From Puccinellia tenuiflora (taxonomy: Eukaryota > Streptophyta > Magnoliopsida > Poales > Poaceae), in assembly GCA_012064385.1 (NCBI GenBank), contig QRDG01000622.1, positions 248,001 through 312,000 on the forward strand: a DNA stretch of 64,000 nucleotides, written 5' to 3'. Shown here piece by piece: positions 54,465-64,000 of this stretch (position 1 is the stretch's first letter; every line of letters begins with the position of its first letter). A program made the translations under genes and the position numbers. The notes under the pieces are model-generated. The model did no database searches and was not told the DNA's origin. It worked only from the letters and a program-made list of their open reading frames with translations.

Positions 54465-55998
54465 CTAACAATGTTCCTCCAATAATTGACTGTTGTACGT
54501 GCTATTTTTTTTTTGAGAGAACTCGCACTTTATTAATAACATAAATACAGAGTCAATACAAATTGTTTCCCGGATACTTTCCGGAGGCACACCACGCCAC
54601 ACCGACTTACAAGAAAACTCCAAAGAACGAGCTAAAAAATGCGCAGCAAAGTTTTGAAGACGACTAACAAACACCACCGAGCACTTGTTGAAACCAGCAG
54701 CCATCGTCCTGATGTCTTGAATCACAGGCCCAAGGGTAGACCGGTCTCTCTCCCTTGAATTGATACATTGAACGACCTAGAGGCAATCCGATTGAAGCAA
54801 GAGATTGTCCATCCCTTCTTCATTTGCCCAGGACAGCGCAAACCTAATCGCACAAGCTTCCGCCAGCTCCGGATTCAGCACATCATGGAAACTGTTCCCC
54901 GTCGCTGAAATTTCCGTGATGATCCCGGACCACGGCTCCAACGCCCATCCTCTTAGAAGAGGCGAACAGCGCCGCATCAACATTTAACTGGAGCAAACCT
55001 TCCGGCGGCGCAGACCACGTTACTGCTACAGGGGTCTCACGCCTGTGATTGGCGCTCGAGGCAACTTGATGCGTCAGTATAAACTCGACATAGGCCTTGA
55101 TCTTCACGGCAAGTCCAGCAGGAGAGGCCTTGCATCCTTCCTCCCTCACCTTGCTGCGCAAATCCCATAGATGCCAGCAGGTAACAGTGAGGACCATAGC
55201 CTGGATCTCGCTGCACTTAGACAAGAAATCCATCAGCCAAATTTTCGGAGATAGAAAGGACTTACGGTTCAGAGATACATCGTAATCCGGCTTCACCAAT
55301 GTCCAAACTTCTCTAGCAAAAGGACAAAAGAGCATATCATGTTCCACACTTTCCACGATAGAACAGTGGACACAAAGCGGAGAAGCAGGAACATGACGGT
55401 GAATAAACTGTTGCCCAGAAGGCATGCAGTTGTATGCAAACCTCCACAGAGTGATGCACATTTTGCCAGGAGCTTTAATTGCCCATAGGGCCTTCCAGAA
55501 CTTCGCCTCTTCTTGCGTGTCCGACACCATGCCACGGCCAGTGGTGCTGCGCTTCGCTTGGACCATCTCCGTCCTTGCTAACTTGTATCCAGACCTCACA
55601 GTGTACATACCAAACCGTGATTATGGCCAGGACATGTAATCACCGTCACCCATGCGACTAATGGGGATCTGCAGGATCTTGTCTGCCACCTCTTCCTCGA
55701 AGACAGAGCGCACCTGATTGACATTCCAAGATCGTGCATCCTCATCAAGCAAGAAATCCATTGTCAAGCCAGCAGGGAGGGGTATAAGAGTGTGAAGCAT
55801 TTCAGGTCTAGTTCCCGGGATCCAATTATCTTGCTGGATCCGAATTCTGGAACCGTCTCCCACACACCACCGAACTCCTCTCTGAACCAACTGTCTGCCA
55901 AAGATGATGCTTCTCCAGGTGTACGAAGCAGACCGCGGACAAGGAGCATCCCAAAACTCACCATGAGGGAATAGCGCCCCTTCAAAACCTGAGAACAC
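54465..55998 (-). pseudogene. LINE zf-RVT and RNase H region, broken
   Basis: 55998-55621 carries the linker after RT (WCVGDGSRIRIQQDNWIPGT). 55608-54883 has KFWKALWAIKAPGKMCITLW, CVHCSIVESVEHDMLFCPFA (the zf-RVT Cys/His pattern) and the first RNase H strand (LQLNVDAALFASSKRMGVGA). A frameshift near 54900 moves the RNase H (ELAEACAIRFALSWANEEG, LLQSDCL) to another frame; a third piece at 54725-54465 holds the last part (VSRLQNFAAHFLARSL). Confidence 0.8.
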
Positions 55999-57268
55999 AC
56001 AACGAGGTCGGGTCCGTGATCATCCGCCAGCATTGTCGCCCTAGCATGGCCTGGTTGAACAGCTCCATATCGCGAAACCTGAGGCCTCCGAACTCCTTTG
56101 AGGAAGATAACCAGTCCCAAGACCTCCAGTGCATTTTCCGCCTTCCATTCTCCCTCCCCCACCATTGACTAGCAATGGTTTTTCGCATCTGCTGACAAGT
56201 CGCAACTGGAAGTTGGAAACAGCTCATCACATCTGTCGGAATCGCTTGAATTACAGCCTTCAGCATGATCTCATTTCCTTTTCTTGAGAGCGGTCGATCC
56301 GACAGTCCGTTGACCCGCTGCCACATACAATCATAGATATACCGAAAAGTTAAAGTCGGCGCGCGGCCAACATCAGTAGGCATGCCTAGGTAAGAGTCCT
56401 GAAGACGCTCAGTATGAACTCCTAGCTTGTTCTTCACGTCATTCTTGACATCCTCCTCGCAGCCATTACCAAAGAAAATGGTTGATTTATCCAGATTGAT
56501 TTTTTGCCCTGATCCGTCACAATAGAGCTTCAAAGTCCTCCCTAGAGCATCAACACTATGACTATCACTTCGAGCAAAGAAGATACTGTCATCTGCGAAC
56601 AGTAAATTGGAGATAGCAGGACCAAGTCTACCATTTTTGATACCTTGTAGTACACCTTGATCCTCCTGTTTACGCAGCAAACATGACAAACCTTCCATGC
56701 AAAGAAGAAATAGGTAGGGACTGATGGGGTCTCCTTGGCGGATGCCTCTAGACGGAACCACTGGTTCAGTAAGATCACCATTGACTCGGACCGCATAGCG
56801 TGCTTTTGTGACACACCTCATCACGGAGTTGATCCAAGTACTCTAGAAACCAAGCCGGGATAAACAACCCTAAAGATAACTCCATTCAACCCGGTCATAA
56901 GCTTTCGTCATATCCACTTTTAACGCAAAGAAAGGTCTCTTTGCCCTTTGTTGTCGAATTTTATGAAGGCATTCGAAAGCAATCAGTGCATTGTCAGTGA
57001 TCAATATCCCTGGAACAAAAGCACTTTGGTTCTCAGACACAACGGAGGGCAGCAAAACCTTCAATCTATTAGCCAAAACCTTTGATGCAAGTTTATACAA
57101 CACATTGCATAGACTGATCGGACAGAAATTCTTTAGGTGTTGGGGGTTAGTAATATTCGGAATAAGAACAATCACTGAATCACAAAACCCCTCCGGAATA
57201 TCCTCCCCACCCAAAAAACTCCGGACCGCACCACATATCTCACCTTTGAGAAAATCCCAGTGGGTTTG
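54506..57268 (-). mobile_element. 5'-truncated LINE
   Basis: Poly(A) shows as a T run at 54506-54515. From right to left the minus strand encodes the middle of reverse transcriptase (57268-56870), the catalytic and thumb regions (56824-55982), zf-RVT and RNase H (55608-54465). Endonuclease and the start of RT are missing, and several stops and frameshifts break it. No clear target duplication was found. It ends at 57268 against block E DNA. Confidence 0.85.
55982..57268 (-). pseudogene. LINE reverse transcriptase, broken
   Basis: The N-terminal part reads VIVLIPN, CNVLYKLASKVLANRLK, VVSENQSAFVPGILITDNAL and DMTKAYDRVEW. After in-frame stops near 56867 and 56840, the frame resumes with PSRGIRQGDPISPYLFLLCM and the catalytic NLLFADDSIFF, then SYLGMPTDVGR and the KEFGGLRFRD region. 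The FADD motif is intact, but the stops and missing 5' end rule out a working protein. Confidence 0.85.
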
Positions 57269-57380
57269 GTAAAATAAAGCTGTGACAAATATAGATCTGG
57301 AGGACGGATGTCGTAGCTTGACATATTGAAATGGCGGGAGGAGGATCGTAGCATTTTGATTTGGAACATTGGTTAATCAA

Positions 57381-59290
57381 GAGCATCTCCATTGGGGGGT
57401 CGTAGAAGGGCCGTAAAGCTTATTTAGTGCACCGGACAGAAAAACAGGTCACACCGGGGGGTCGTAAAGCCTTCGTCCAGCCCAAAATCTGTCCGGCACC
57501 GCGAACAGGGCCTCCAACTTTGGGGGCCGTTCCCAATAGAACGGCCGATTGTCGTCCCCAACCACAACACTCACCCCCGCCGCTCCCTGGAAGGCTGGCC
57601 TTCTTCTCCGACGCAAACTCTTCTCTACCGGCGTGACCAGTAAGTCCCTCCCTCTCTCCCACCCGCAAGGTGTTCGGTTGTTTGCCGACAATCCATTCTT
57701 TTACGATTTTCGATGTTTCGATGCTTGTTTAGGCTATGGATTCGGACGACGAAATGATGTTTCACCAAATGACGGAAGACATGACCGCCCTTCAAATGGT
57801 TGATGAGGAGAATGAAATGGTCATCCGCATTCTTGTGACGGCGGTGGAGGAGGACGAGGCGGAACCCAAACGCGGAGGATCTAGGCCTAGAAAGAAGGGC
57901 AACACGAACCGGGAGCGGGCTACCGCACATATGCTATTGTTCAACGATTATTTTTGCACCAGCCGACCAACGATGATGTTGCTTTTCGCCGACGCTTCAG
58001 GGTGCAGAGTGGTTTCTTCCAGACCATTGTGCATGGTGTGCGAGAATATGATAAGTACTTTGAGCTAAAGAGTGACTGCACCAGACTTCTTGGATTCTCA
58101 TATATTCAGAAATGCTCCGTTGCTTTACGGTCTCTTGCATATGGGGCTCCCGCCGATTCTATGGTGGACTACTACCGCATAGGTGATTCAACAGCCACCG
58201 AAGCCACTTACAGGTTTTGCAAGGCGGTGAATGTGGTGTTTCGACCAACGTATCTGAGACAACCAAATGCTGAAGACACAGTTTGGCTCTTGGCAGCAGC
58301 TGAAGCAAGAGGTTTATCAGGGATGCTTGAAAGCATCGATTGCATGCATTGGAAGTGGAAGAATTGTCCGTATGCTTGGCAGGGGATGTATAAAGAAGGA
58401 CATCTTGGAGCATGCTCAGTTGTACTTGAAGCGGTGCCTGACTATGATACGTGGATCTGGCATTCTTTCTTTGGTATGGCCGGTGCTCACAACAATATCA
58501 ACGTGCTGCAATGTTCTCCGAATTTTGCCAGACTTGCCAATGGTCAATCTCCCGACTGTAACTATGAGATCAACGGTCATCAGTACAACATGGGATACTA
58601 CCTAGCGGATGGCATCTATCCAACATACTCGACATTTGTGAAGACCAATTCCGTTACTCCGGCAAAGAAATATTTTGCAAAGAAACAAGAGAGTACTCGG
58701 AAAGATGTGGAACGAGCATTCGGTATACTTCAAGACCAGTTTGTGATCATCAGACATCCTTCTCTATCATAGTCGATAGAACAGATGTGGGAGATCATGA
58801 ATGCTTGCATTATTATGCACAACATGATCATCGAGAATGAACGCGACCCTAACGTGCTTTTGCCGCCCCAACTTCCAGATGACCATTATATTCGGAACCC
58901 CTTCGACGGGCAGGGGCACATTGAACCGGTGGTTCCTGGCCCGCCGCAAGTCTTTTTGAAATTTTTCGCGGTGCATCAGCAAATTCACGATGGAGATGCG
59001 CATCAACAACTGCAGGATGGTTTAGTGGCGCACCTGTGGGAGCGCCATGGCAGAGAAGGCGATGGCCTTGTATGAAGCACAATTTAGAGGATTTTTAAAC
59101 TTCATTATTGTAATAAATAACTAGATTTGAAACTATTTGGCCGGAACATTCGTGCCCCGACCGGCAATTCTATATTATGGATTCGATTTGATCATTTGCT
59201 TTAGGGTCCGGCCGTTTAGAAGGTGCCGGTGTGAGAGGGCCCAATTGAAGGGTGCCGGACACAATTTAGGGCGTCCCCGTGGAGATGCTC
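57381..59290 (+). mobile_element. PIF/Harbinger element with degenerate transposase
   Basis: Termini GAGCATCTCCA and complement; flanking trinucleotides CAA (57378-57380) and TAA (59291-59293) fit a TAA duplication with one later change. 1910 bp. It encodes a plant Harbinger transposase in a single register apart from one frameshift and one stop. The homologous site in block E (near 41178) is empty. Confidence 0.9.
57736..59075 (+). pseudogene. PIF/Harbinger transposase, inactivated
   Basis: ATG at 57736 opens an acidic N-terminal region (MDSDDEMMFHQMTEDMTALQ). Near 57951-57955, in a short T run, the frame shifts by one and continues with DDVAFRRRFRVQSGFFQ. The DDE nuclease (PF04827-like) follows: first Asp in LESIDCMHWKWKNCP; the second position, normally Asp in HNDINVLQ, is Asn here (HNNINVLQ); Glu in RKDVERAFGILQ. 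A TAG at 58770-58772 interrupts the frame, which resumes as QMWEIMNACIIMHNMIIE to a stop at 59073-59075. Frameshift, stop and lost catalytic Asp together make it a dead transposase. The early frameshift alone could be a base-calling error. Confidence 0.9.
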
Positions 59291-60256
59291 TAACATTTTG
59301 ATTGAGTATGATTATCCATCGCTCCGACGGACAAGCTGTCGTTTGGTACGGGGTACCCTGGTCTGGACGACTCTCCCTCCACGAGCTAAAATAGATCTGG
59401 AGGACGGATGTCGTAGCTGGATAGATTGAGTCGATCGGTTAATTGAACATTTTCATTGAGTATGATTATCCAGCGCGGATCGGTTCTTGCCTTGCCTCCC
59501 ACCCCACTTGATGGTTGATGCCTGTCGTGCATGCAGTTATATGCCTCGCGGGAGCCAGCTGGGCTCTCTCCTCCCTACACTACTCAAGTGCATATATATA
59601 CTGCTTGTTCGTAGCACCTGCCCTCCCATCCGATCCAATCCAGACCAATCCTGCACTCTGCAGCAGTACATACAACATTCAAAACACGCCCATGCCTTTT
59701 GTCCAGGAGTGGGCCGTGCATGCGTCAGTGATATGGATGGTGGTGCGGAGTACCGAGCCTGACTGACTGACAGTGGAGTGGAGCGGTGTCCAGTCAGTGG
59801 AGTGGCCTCGTCTCGTCCGATCCATGGCGTCTTTCAGTCAGAAAGAAAAAAAAATCACTGCTAATTTCTCCCAAATACAGTATGTAGTACCTGTTGCTAG
59901 TAACGCGGTACATTCTCACCACCTACTCCATATAATGTACGTACACGTCCCGCCCGGTCCCACGTACTTTGTAGTAAGGCCGGAGATGATGAATGTGATT
60001 GAATGTGCATCGACGCGAGACGCTCCCAAACACGGGACTTGGGTGGGTATTTAAAGTCGTATATTAATTTACCGGATTCAATGAAACGTACGTACATGTC
60101 GGTACTATAGCTGTCTCCCTTGCTTCATCGTTGCCGCAATAGCTCACTGGAGTACCGGCTAGTTGCTGCTGATTGATTCCCATGCATACATATCTCACAC
60201 ACACGGGAAGTTTTCAGTAATGTAGCAAACAAAATTATACTACTAGGGTAGGCTTG

Positions 60257-61200
60257 CCGGAGGCGGCGTTTTGGCTCGTGCACCCACTAGGTAAAACATT
60301 TTTAGTTTTTTTTCAATGTGTCAAAAAATTCCGAAAACAATCCGGATATGCATCAACATTTTTAGTGCTAGCACAAAAAAATCCGCGGTGAAAAGACATT
60401 TTGTGTGACCTGTGCAAAAAAGACAAAACCATGTCTCGTACAAAAGTCTTTCGTAGCAATCCGGATTTGTCTTTTTTGCACAGGTCGCACAAAATGTCTT
60501 TTCACCGCGGATTTTTTTGTGCACCCATGAAATATGTTGAACTATCTCCATTTTTTTTTTGGAATTTTTTGACATTTGGAAAATGAGTTTTTTGGGTCAC
60601 CCATGACCCGAAATGGATTTCCGTAGGCTTGGAGGCGGCGTTTTGGCTCGTGGGTGCAGATGCACCCACTAGGTAAAACATTTTTAGTTTTTTTTCAATG
60701 TGTCAAAAAATTCCGAAAAAAAATCCGGATATGCATCAACATTTTTAGTGCTAGCACAAAAAAATCCGCGGTGAAAAGACATTTTGTGTGACCTGTGCAA
60801 AAAAGACAAAACCATGTCTCGTACAAAAGTCTTTCGTAGCAATCCGGATTTGTCTTTTTTGCACAGGTCGCACAAAATGTCTTTTCACCGCGAATTTTTT
60901 TGTGCACCCATGAAATATGTTGAACTATCTCCATATTTTTTTTTGGAATTTTTTGACATTTGGAAAATGAGTTTTTTGGGTCACCCATGACCCGAAATGG
61001 ATTTCCGTAGGCTTGGAGGCGGCGTTTTGGCTCGTGGGTGCAGATGCACCCACTAGGTAAAACATTTTTAGTTTTTTTTCAATGTGTCAAAAAATTCCGA
61101 AAAAAAATCCGGATATGCATCAACATTTTTAGTGCTAGCACAAAAAATTCGCGGTGAAAAGACATTTTGTGTGACCTGTGCAAAAAAGACAAAACCATGT
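60257..61200. repeat. Tandem array of hairpin units
   Basis: Three units (GGAGGCGGCG at 60259, 60631 and 61015; spacing 372 and 384 bp), the last cut after its first half. In unit 1, arms 60371-60427 and 60466-60522 are complementary with one mismatch over 57 nt, enclosed by a second pair TGTCAAAAAATTCC / GGAATTTTTTGACA. Reading frames of 61-97 aa here simply repeat the array. It interrupts a sequence found whole at 61477-61602. Confidence 0.9.
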
Positions 61201-61476
61201 CTATTTATACAGTTGTATACATTGGAATAACTCAAACAGCCATGCGGCCTCCTAGCGTGAGATGATTAAGGCTTTGTTTACTTCTCTCGTATTTGCAACT
61301 CAGAAAGTTTGGGGCTGGGAGGGGATTTGGTGTTCATCCAAACCTCAACCATTTCCTCAAATACACTTCCCCAAAAAATACACTAGTAGTATGAGATAAA
61401 GTTTTAAATCTAGATAAAAAGGGGGATTATAAGAATGCACATCGATCGTTCTGAATTTTTTGAAGAACCAGCTTAC

Positions 61477-61602
61477 AAGCACACGGAAAGTTTTCAGTAA
61501 TACAGCTAACAAAATTATACTACCAGGGAAGGCTTGCCCTCTATTTATAGAGTTGTATGCATCGGAAGAACTCAAACAGCCATAGAGACTCCTAGCGCTA
61601 GA
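61477..61602 (+). repeat. Uninterrupted copy of the array's target
   Basis: Matches 60205-60256 plus 61200-61262 (AAGTTTTCAGTAAT, AAAATTATACTAC, AGGCTTGCC, then ATTTATA, GAACTCAAACAGCCAT), giving the state before the hairpin array entered. The 200 bp between the copies (61262-61476) starts GGCTTTGTTTACTTCTC and may be another small element. Confidence 0.75.
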
Positions 61603-61881
61603 TGGTTATACAAGTTGAATAAACTAGGAACTGAACCTGCCTAGTGCATGGTATAATGTAAACTGGTCAAGCACGCCTTCTCAATCTCGCCCCGTTGATA
61701 GTAGGTAGCGCTTTTTAAACACATCCCCGACTCGATCTTCTAATGATATGAATCTAACCTCGGGAGCTCCTAATGCCACCATTCATTCAAACAAAATAAA
61801 AGTCGACCTCGATGTGTTCCGTCCTGTTGTGAAACACCAGGTAAGTTTGTAGCTCTGATAGTGTCACACTAGAGAACATAA

Positions 61882-62332
61882 GGCTGGTGCCAACGCGGGC
61901 GTTAGCAGGGGCGGGAGTGGTGGCTGTCGACCGCGCAGGGGCGGGAGCGGGGCGAGAGCAGGGGCGGGAGCTGGCGCCGGGCGAGCCTGCCGTCGCCCGG
62001 CGAGAGTGGGCGGGAGGATTTTTTTATTCTTTTTTCTTTTTTTTCTTTCTCTGATTTAAATTCATAAAAAATTCAAAAAAAAAATAAAAAAAATATTTGG
62101 AAGCTGCAGCTGACTAATATGATTTTGTACAATCCATTTGACTATTTTTTAGACTATTTAAACAAAAAATTAGAGTATCTACAGAATGATGACGTGGAGA
62201 AGAGAGAAGTGACAATGCCACTATAGCCCGTGCATTGGCACCATGGGGTGAGAGTGGGGTGAGAGTGAGGTGAGAGTGGGGGTAAAAGCTGATGTGGCGG
62301 GGCGATAGTGAGGCGGTGCACTGGCACCAGCC
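61882..62332. mobile_element. Tourist/PIF-type MITE
   Basis: TAA duplication at 61879-61881 and 62333-62335; termini GGCTGGTGCCA and complement; 451 bp. The left part is GC-rich with repeated GGGGCGGGAG, the right part AT-rich. No ORF supported. Confidence 0.85.
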
Positions 62333-62399
62333 TAAGGACGTGTTTGCGAGACGTGCAACTCCTTGAGCAACAATTGTACACGGGTCACTTTGATAGCTA

Positions 62400-63850
62400 G
62401 TACCTTGTACTCTGCTTTTCATTCGATGAGCAAGACATGGTAGGCTACTTGTGTGCACTCCGTGAAATCAAGGTTGTACCCAAAAAGAAAATAAATACCG
62501 CAATGCATCCATTGGAGCATCGATCATCAGCTTAGCCCGCCCAATCGGGATCCGCGAATGCACTTAGTAGTGTAGCCGATGAAGACTGTATACATAGACA
62601 AGAGACAACTAGGGTCCACGAGAAGCCCCTAACCGTTTACGGCCCATCGAGTGATTTTTCTACTAGTTATATTACTTGGACTGATTCGGTGTTTCTAGAC
62701 TTGATAAATGGTGTTGTTGAGATGTATTAGCACATTTATATTATTGTGCTTCAAGAGTTGATAAAACATTGTTGGAAATAGTTTGTGCGACAGCTAACAT
62801 AGCTATATCCCGGACCTGACCGCAAAAACACGAATAAAAACATTGTAAGTAAAAACATACATTGTACTATTATTTTGACAGAAAAATACCATAATATTAT
62901 TCTTGGATGCGCAATCCATATAAGTCAACAAGTATTAGTAGTCAAGGTATTAACAAATGAACCGCCCAAGTAATTTATGCCGCTTATATTTCTAGAAGGA
63001 GTGAGTACAAAAATATACAGTTATCATGGTCGTACATTCAACCAACCAAGGTATTATTTTCCAATAAATTGAGCAACTAAGCTCTTGAGATCCATTGAAA
63101 GTTGGTAAGCTAATAATGAAGCATGAGCTAGCATACTTGTGGCTCTTGGCTCACCACATATATATTCATCTCCAATTATAACGCCAACGTGAAAAGTGAA
63201 CTATTTTTTCATCACCACTACAAGACATAGAGTAGTAGCAATGGGTGAGAATGAAAAATAAAAACATTGAATGATATGAGCAATACGAAGGTATGAAGTC
63301 CAATGGAAATGAGAGGCATCAGAAGCTTGTATTCTCGCATGCCAGTTTTGTTTTGACATGACAAAGGAGCCCACAACACTCGTAAGGATGAATGCACTGC
63401 ATACCTTGAGTGAACTCCTACAATCTGCGACAATTCTATGGCGACAAGCTAGCTCGAGCTTTGGAGGCATAAATTATGGCTTGAGGTTTAAAACTTCTTC
63501 GGTGGGACAAGGAGACAAGAAGGGTTGGATCATAACATGTCTGCACAACCAATCGCTCGATTGTTTGAATCGTAAAAGTCACATTTAGAAAACTGATGTT
63601 TAATGCAGCATGCTACAAGAAATGGGTTATTTTGTGACGCGTCCATGACGATGTAGTAAAAGAACGTCATAAAATCAATAAAATATGACAATTTGTGATG
63701 ATTTTTCACTGTATCTGCGTCACAAATTAACACATTTGAATTTAACAAATATTTTGTTACACAAATGTTATTTATTTTATGGCTAATTACCCCGGGTAAG
63801 CATTTTTTTTACGATATTGAACAAACAAAAATACATGGACACTAGTAGTT
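62400..63850 (+). repeat. Direct repeat Z, second copy
   Basis: About 12 kb downstream of its partner (50395-51350). Its middle (about 62780-63310) is absent from the first copy and resembles the second block of the segmental unit (CATATATATTCATCTCC, GGTGAGAATGAAAA..ACATTGAATGATATGAGCAAT), only more divergent than copies I-IV. Confidence 0.7.
63612..63735. mobile_element. Small MITE-like insertion
   Basis: Present in repeat Z copy 2 and missing at the same place in copy 1 (51225). It has short inverted words TTTTGTGACGC and GCGTCACAAA near its ends and starts CTACAAGAAAT, reminiscent of CACTA termini. Ends and duplication are not certain. Confidence 0.4.
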
Positions 63851-64000
63851 TCAAAGTGTAGTTGAACTTGATTACATTGCTCATATTAAAGAAAACTTAC
63901 TTCCCACGGTAAACGACATTCGGTTTGAAAATTTTCTTAAGGTACAAAACACTATCAGTATCACAATATATATGTCAATTTTGAATGTGCCTTTTTTACT

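Larger units (their letters stand above)
57270..61600 (-). repeat. Duplicated block E, inverted copy
   Basis: Reverse complement of 38.12-41.25 kb in pieces 57270-57377, 59294-60256, 61200-61262 and 61477-61602. A ~120-bp segment containing CATCCGTCCTCCAGATCTA occurs twice here (near 57300 and 59400) but once in the partner; the PIF element sits in one of the two. Confidence 0.7.

Noticed and set aside
60321..60990. Several 60-97 aa frames containing MCDLCKKDK
   Set aside because: They occur on both strands because each unit of the array is palindromic. No independent evidence of a gene.

Overview
The window is plant nuclear DNA, most likely from a Triticeae grass (wheat, barley, Aegilops or close relatives). 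The evidence is two very GC-rich, two-exon xyloglucan endotransglucosylase/hydrolase (XTH) genes set in DNA that is otherwise almost wholly nested transposable elements. These include copia and Athila-like gypsy LTR elements, LINEs, PIF/Harbinger and Mutator-like elements, and Tourist/Stowaway MITEs. There are no bacterial features. The assignment is inferred from gene structure and element types, not from a database search. One N at 30954 points to a draft assembly.

Host genes: XTH copy 1 is on the minus strand at 1-945; its last ~18 codons lie outside the window. XTH copy 2 is on the plus strand at 41922-42910 and is complete (290 aa). The two are close paralogues lying head to head, ~41 kb apart, with the same intron position and related TATA-proximal promoters. 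A second copy of the distal copy-2 promoter, without a gene, sits at 36523-36801. An exact 31-bp piece of XTH exon 1 sits in inverted orientation at 1379-1409.

Region by region. 1.4-4.2 kb: an AACCGAA-rich repeat and AT-rich DNA. 4.2-30.7 kb: one copy of a noncoding unit found four times in the window, here split by (i) two nested retroposons (4345-6153), (ii) a PF04195-encoding element (6571-8976), (iii) a minus-strand LINE-like retroposon (9092-22024) that holds an Athila-like LTR element (9117-20727), whose left LTR contains a copia fragment and whose right LTR contains a solo LTR, and (iv) a Mutator/hAT-like element (22878-29312) that holds a young, apparently intact copia (23414-28789). 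30.95-32.28 kb: the 3' end of a gypsy element. 33.1-38.1 kb: two more unit copies. 38.1-41.25 kb: a block with an inverted partner at 57.3-61.6 kb, interrupted here by a PIF-like element and a 532-bp foldback. 41.4-43.2 kb: XTH copy 2. 43.3-49.5 kb: the fourth unit copy, inverted, carrying a retroposon, a solo LTR and a PIF/Harbinger element with a 170-aa ORF. 49.5-57.3 kb: LINE fragments, a Tourist MITE, a Mutator-like element with a perfect hairpin, and a second long-inverted-repeat element. 57.4-59.3 kb: a PIF/Harbinger element with a degenerate transposase. 60.2-64 kb: a tandem array of hairpin units, a MITE, and the second member of a direct repeat first seen at 50.4-51.35 kb.

The XTH enzymes would act in the cell wall, cutting and rejoining xyloglucan. 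The element genes serve only their own mobility, and most are broken; the exception is the copia at 23414-28789. The most informative feature is structural: several interrupted sites have an uninterrupted partner copy in the same window, so insertion boundaries and relative order can be read directly.
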